From Heyndrickxia sp050281185 (GTDB taxonomy: Bacteria > Bacillota > Bacilli > Bacillales > Bacillaceae_C), in assembly GCF_050281185.1 (NCBI RefSeq), contig NZ_JBNNWS010000001.1, positions 399,971 through 463,970 on the forward strand: DNA of 64,000 bases, in the 5' to 3' direction. Below the pieces are notes generated by a model. The model did no database searches, was not told the DNA's origin, and was given only the letters and a program-made list of their open reading frames with translations. Below are positions 61,691 to 64,000 of the stretch, in pieces (within the stretch, counting starts at the first letter, position 1; the number at the start of each line of letters is the position of its first letter). The translations under genes and the position numbers were made by a program.

Positions 61691-61804
61691 CCAAAGTAGA
61701 ACTATATATTCATTGAGAAGAAAATAATAAATCATACTTTCCTCAGTGGCTAGTTTTTAACCTTGTGGGATTTTCCGCTGCCGCTAGAAGTAAACTGTTT
61801 CGTT

Positions 61805-61842
61805 AAACAATAAAAAACTAGCTAAATAAAAATAGCTAGTTT
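61805..61842 (-). terminator. Terminator of the rRNA-tRNA operon
   Basis: AAACTAGCTA and TAGCTAGTTT form a 10-bp stem followed, on the minus strand, by TTTTTTATTG, just beyond the last tRNA (Ile-GAT). Confidence 0.92.
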
Positions 61843-61862
61843 AGAAACGTATATTTTATTAA

Positions 61863-61936
<74 letters not shown>

Positions 61937-61947
61937 TTTATGTAATT

Positions 61948-62021
61948 TGGAGCGGGTGATGGGAATCGAACCCACGACAACAGCTTGGAAGGCTGTAGTT
62001 TTACCACTAAACTACACCCGC
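61948..62021 (-). tRNA. tRNA-Gly (TCC)
   Basis: GCGGGTG acceptor, loop CTTCCAA with anticodon TCC, CCA encoded. Confidence 0.95.
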
Positions 62022-62037
62022 ATGTTTAATATTATAT

Positions 62038-62111
62038 TGGCAGGGGTAGTAGGAATCGAACCCACATCAAAGGTTTTGGAGACCTTCGTTTTACCATTAA
62101 ACTATACCCCT
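62038..62111 (-). tRNA. tRNA-Trp (CCA)
   Basis: AGGGGTA acceptor, loop CTCCAAA with anticodon CCA, CCA tail encoded. Confidence 0.95.
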
Positions 62112-62115
62112 AAAA

Positions 62116-62200
62116 TGGTGGAGGGGGACGGATTCGAACCGCCGAACCCTGAGGGAGCGGATTTACAGTCCGCCGCGTTTAGCCACTTCGCTACCCCTCC
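62116..62200 (-). tRNA. tRNA-Tyr (GTA)
   Basis: 85 nt with a long variable arm, acceptor GGAGGGG, loop CTGTAAA with anticodon GTA, CCA encoded. Confidence 0.95.
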
Positions 62201-62232
62201 ATCTTATTAAGCTATATAATTTTTTAGTTTAA

Positions 62233-62309
62233 TGGCGGTCCGGACGGGACTCGAACCCGCGACCTCCTGCGTGACAGGCAGGCATTCTAACCAGCTGAAC
62301 TACCGGACC
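62233..62309 (-). tRNA. tRNA-Asp (GTC)
   Basis: GGTCCGG acceptor, loop CTGTCAC with anticodon GTC, CCA encoded. Confidence 0.95.
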
Positions 62310-62318
62310 ATTATTATA

Positions 62319-62411
62319 TGGCGGAGGAAGAGGGATTCGAACCCCCGCGCGGTTTAACCCGCCTGTCGGTTTTCAAGACCGATCCCTTCAGCCAGACTTG
62401 GGTATTCCTCC
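62319..62411 (-). tRNA. tRNA-Ser (TGA)
   Basis: 93 nt with a long variable arm, acceptor GGAGGAA, loop CTTGAAA with anticodon TGA, CCA encoded. Confidence 0.95.
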
Positions 62412-62419
62412 GTTTTAAA

Positions 62420-62493
62420 TGGACCCTGTAGGACTCGAACCTACGACCGGACGGTTATGAGCCGTCTGCTCTAACCAGCTGAGCTAAGGGTCC
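62420..62493 (-). tRNA. tRNA with CAT anticodon, probably Ile2 (lysidine type)
   Basis: Acceptor GGACCCT/AGGGTCC, loop CTCATAA. The body (TTAGAGCAGACGG..., GGTCGTAGGTTCGAGTCC) resembles isoleucine tRNAs read with lysidine, not elongator Met, and a distinct Met tRNA follows next in the cluster. No CCA encoded. Confidence 0.82.
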
Positions 62494-62512
62494 ATTATCA
62501 TATTAATTAAGA

Positions 62513-62586
62513 TAGCGGCGGAGGGGATCGAACCCCCGACCTTACGGGTATGAACCGTACGCTCTAGCCAGCTGAGCTACACCGCC
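62513..62586 (-). tRNA. tRNA-Met (CAT), elongator
   Basis: GGCGGTG acceptor with normal pairing (so not initiator), loop TTCATAC with anticodon CAT. No CCA encoded. Confidence 0.88.
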
Positions 62587-62599
62587 ATGATTTTAAAAA

Positions 62600-62672
62600 T
62601 GGAGCCTAGCGGGATCGAACCGCTGACCTCCTGCGTGCAAAGCAGGCGCTCTCCCAGCTGAGCTAAGGCCCC
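62600..62672 (-). tRNA. tRNA-Ala (TGC)
   Basis: GGGGCCT acceptor, loop TTTGCAC with anticodon TGC. No CCA encoded. Confidence 0.95.
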
Positions 62673-62694
62673 ATAATACTATATAAACTAGAAC

Positions 62695-62771
62695 TGGTCG
62701 GGAAGACAGGATTCGAACCTGCGACCCCATGGTCCCAAACCATGTGCTCTACCAAGCTGAGCTACTTCCCG
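62695..62771 (-). tRNA. tRNA-Pro (TGG)
   Basis: CGGGAAG acceptor, loop TTTGGGA with anticodon TGG, CCA encoded. Confidence 0.95.
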
Positions 62772-62778
62772 AAAAATA

Positions 62779-62855
62779 TGGCGCGCCCGAGAGGAGTCGA
62801 ACCCCTAACCTTTTGATCCGTAGTCAAACGCTCTATCCAATTGAGCTACGGGCGC
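62779..62855 (-). tRNA. tRNA-Arg (ACG)
   Basis: GCGCCCG acceptor, loop CTACGGA with anticodon ACG, CCA encoded. Confidence 0.95.
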
Positions 62856-62872
62856 ATAATATTGAAAAACGT

Positions 62873-62961
62873 TGGTGCCGAGGACCGGAATCGAACCGGT
62901 ACGGTAGTCACCTACCGCAGGATTTTAAGTCCTGTGCGTCTGCCAGTTCCGCCACCCCGGC
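62873..62961 (-). tRNA. tRNA-Leu (TAA)
   Basis: 89 nt with a long variable arm, acceptor GCCGGGG, loop CTTAAAA with anticodon TAA, CCA encoded. Confidence 0.95.
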
Positions 62962-62970
62962 AAGGGTATC

Positions 62971-63045
62971 TGGAGCGGAAGACGGGATTCGAACCCGCGA
63001 CCCCCACCTTGGCAAGGTGGTGTTCTACCACTGAACTACTTCCGC
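62971..63045 (-). tRNA. tRNA-Gly (GCC)
   Basis: GCGGAAG acceptor, loop TTGCCAA with anticodon GCC, CCA encoded. Confidence 0.95.
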
Positions 63046-63081
63046 AATTATAGCAAGTTTTTTTACTTAAGAAAACTTTTA

Positions 63082-63154
63082 TGAGCCATGAAGGACTCGA
63101 ACCTTCGACCCTCTGATTAAAAGTCAGATGCTCTACCAACTGAGCTAATGGCTC
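63082..63154 (-). tRNA. tRNA-Lys (TTT)
   Basis: GAGCCAT acceptor, loop CTTTTAA with anticodon TTT. No CCA encoded. Its 5' end plus leader is duplicated at 63287. Confidence 0.95.
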
Positions 63155-63286
63155 GTAATAAGATAATATTTATTATTTAAAAATCTACCTAACTTTGTGC
63201 ATCTACGACGTCCCAATCTCAGGAGGCTTATTCAAGATGCGGCTCGATTGGTACGCTGATGTTTTGCTCCGCAGCTTACTCGATCG

Positions 63287-63319
63287 TGCTCTACCAACTG
63301 AGCTAATGGCTCGTAATAA
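63287..63319 (-). pseudogene. 5' fragment of a second tRNA-Lys with its leader
   Basis: 33 bp identical to 63129-63161: the first 26 bases of tRNA-Lys (acceptor strand and D arm) plus 7 bases of leader. The anticodon arm and the rest are missing; the sequence turns into unrelated bases (63162-63286) that show no tRNA. Confidence 0.8.
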
Positions 63320-63332
63320 AAAATAAAATGAA

Positions 63333-63408
63333 TGGTGGAGGATGACGGGATCGAACCGCCGACCCCCTGCTTGTAAGGCAGGTGCTCTCCCAGCTGAGCT
63401 AATCCTCC
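63333..63408 (-). tRNA. tRNA-Val (TAC)
   Basis: GGAGGAT acceptor, loop CTTACAA with anticodon TAC, CCA encoded. Confidence 0.95.
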
Positions 63409-63432
63409 AACAAATGAATTTATGTAATAAAA

Positions 63433-63507
63433 TGGTGACCCGTACGGGATTCGAACCCGTGTTACCGCCGTGAAAGGGCGGTGTCTTAACCGCTTGACCA
63501 ACGGGCC
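63433..63507 (-). tRNA. tRNA-Glu (TTC)
   Basis: GGCCCGT acceptor, loop CTTTCAC with anticodon TTC, CCA encoded. First tRNA after 5S rRNA. Confidence 0.95.
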
Positions 63508-63551
63508 AATCTATATAATCAGACAAAATAATAGCCCCAATAGGGGCGTAG

Positions 63552-63666
<115 letters not shown>

Positions 63667-63744
63667 ACTTGTATTTAGTTAAGGGATTGTTCCCTCAAAA
63701 CTAGATATAGGAGAAATAACGGTTCATAAACCTTGAATCTATTT

Positions 63745-63865
63745 GTCTAGTTCCGGGCGCTATCGGCTCGCGTCGCTTCAGTCTGCCGTGGAAGGTTTGA
63801 AATACAACCTTCCTCGTCAGCCCTCCAGCGAGTTTCGCCGATTAGCAAGCGCCCTCCACTTTTCG
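63745..63865 (+). repeat. GTCTAG...CTTTTC repeat inside the 23S-5S spacer
   Basis: About 120 bp: GTCTAGTTCCGGGCGCTATC at the left, GCCGATTAGCAAGCGCCC then TCCACTTTTCG at the right. GGGCGC/GCGCCC and ATCGGC/GCCGAT make it a near-palindrome. AAGGTTTGAAATACAACCTT forms a hairpin in the middle. Same outline as 19664-19813. Confidence 0.7.
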
Positions 63866-63869
63866 TTTT

Positions 63870-64000
63870 TGGTTAAGTCCTCGACCGATTAGTATTCGTC
63901 AGCTCCATGTGTCGCCACACTTCCACCTCGAACCTATCTACCTGATCATCTTTCAGGGGTCTTACTTAGATAAACTAAGGGAAATCTCATCTTGAGGGGG
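63870..64000 (-). rRNA. rrl: 23S ribosomal RNA, 3' end (partial)
   Basis: On the minus strand it ends TAATCGGTCGAGGACTTAACC, the standard Bacillus 23S 3' end, and contains GTGTGGCGACACATGGAGCTGACG and CCTGAAAGATGATCAGGTAG. It runs off the window. Confidence 0.95.

Noticed and set aside
61425..61694. An 89-codon minus-strand frame with repeated DHF / LWT segments
   Set aside because: It is the translated 103-bp tandem repeat; the different unit phases give unrelated peptides, so selection on protein is unlikely.
61947..63053. Several frames across the tRNA cluster
   Set aside because: They overlap unmistakable tRNA genes; peptides such as GFEPATPTLA and GIEPTSKV are well-known false translations of tRNA genes.

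Overview
The window comes from a low-G+C, endospore-forming Bacillaceae chromosome. Three things show this: strong AGGAGG-type ribosome binding sites with ATG, GTG and TTG starts, spore genes (a gerB-A-C germinant receptor operon and a gamma-type SASP), and many families best known from Bacillus (LicT/BglP, KhtTU, CstA, MntH, Mta/TipAS-type MerR). The sequence alone does not fix the species.

Layout. 1-6.1 kb: the end of a molybdate transporter (modA tail, modB), then an aryl-beta-glucoside locus (bglA, licT, bglP). LicT-type RAT/terminator leaders precede licT and bglP, a more degenerate one precedes bglA, and two CcpA (cre) sites overlap sigma-A promoters. 6.3-13 kb: a small membrane protein, a MocR regulator, then a sulfide-oxidation cluster (sqr, DUF1641, and a metallo-beta-lactamase gene abnormally fused to the rear half of a NarL/LuxR response regulator), then a chemoreceptor. 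13-26 kb: mixed genes (membrane protein, GNATs, a padR operon, cstA with its small partner, an EEP phosphatase, adh and an MBL hydrolase). 26-31 kb: livJHMGF branched-chain amino-acid ABC transporter. 31-36 kb: a two-component system with a lipoprotein, and a MerR/TipAS regulator. 36-40 kb: a gerB-A-C spore germination receptor. 40-43.5 kb: khtTU potassium/proton antiporter, an integrase-like gene and an orphan khtT paralogue, bounded by two direct copies of a 140-bp repeat. 43.5-49.3 kb: oppABCDF. 50-55 kb: mntH, and a PTS operon (EIIA, BglG-type antiterminator, GlcNAc-type EIICB) behind its own cre/promoter/RAT/terminator. 55-61 kb: small membrane proteins, SASP, RidA, a MFS/TetR pair sharing a duplicated operator, a methyltransferase and a HAD phosphatase. 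61-64 kb: on the minus strand, the 3' end of an rRNA operon: 23S end, 5S, 16 tRNA genes and a terminator.

How the parts work together. Sugar uptake is controlled by two independent BglG-type antiterminators, each encoded inside the system it controls, with catabolite repression on top. LivJHMGF and OppABCDF import amino acids and peptides; CstA is related to known pyruvate/peptide importers; KhtTU and MntH handle K+ and Mn2+.

The most unusual feature is the density of non-coding repeats. At least seven kinds are visible: a 140-bp full-length hairpin element (three full copies and one fragment), a MITE-like element with AAAGGCTCTTTTCG ends (two copies), a GTCTAG...CTTTTC element (two copies, one inside the 23S-5S spacer), a single 146-bp element inside the PTS operon, a mirrored array of an AATAACGGA...TGTCCG motif, a higher-order tandem repeat with a 103-bp period built from about 21-bp units, and a 52-bp tandem pair. 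The best protein-level oddity is the MBL/response-regulator fusion.
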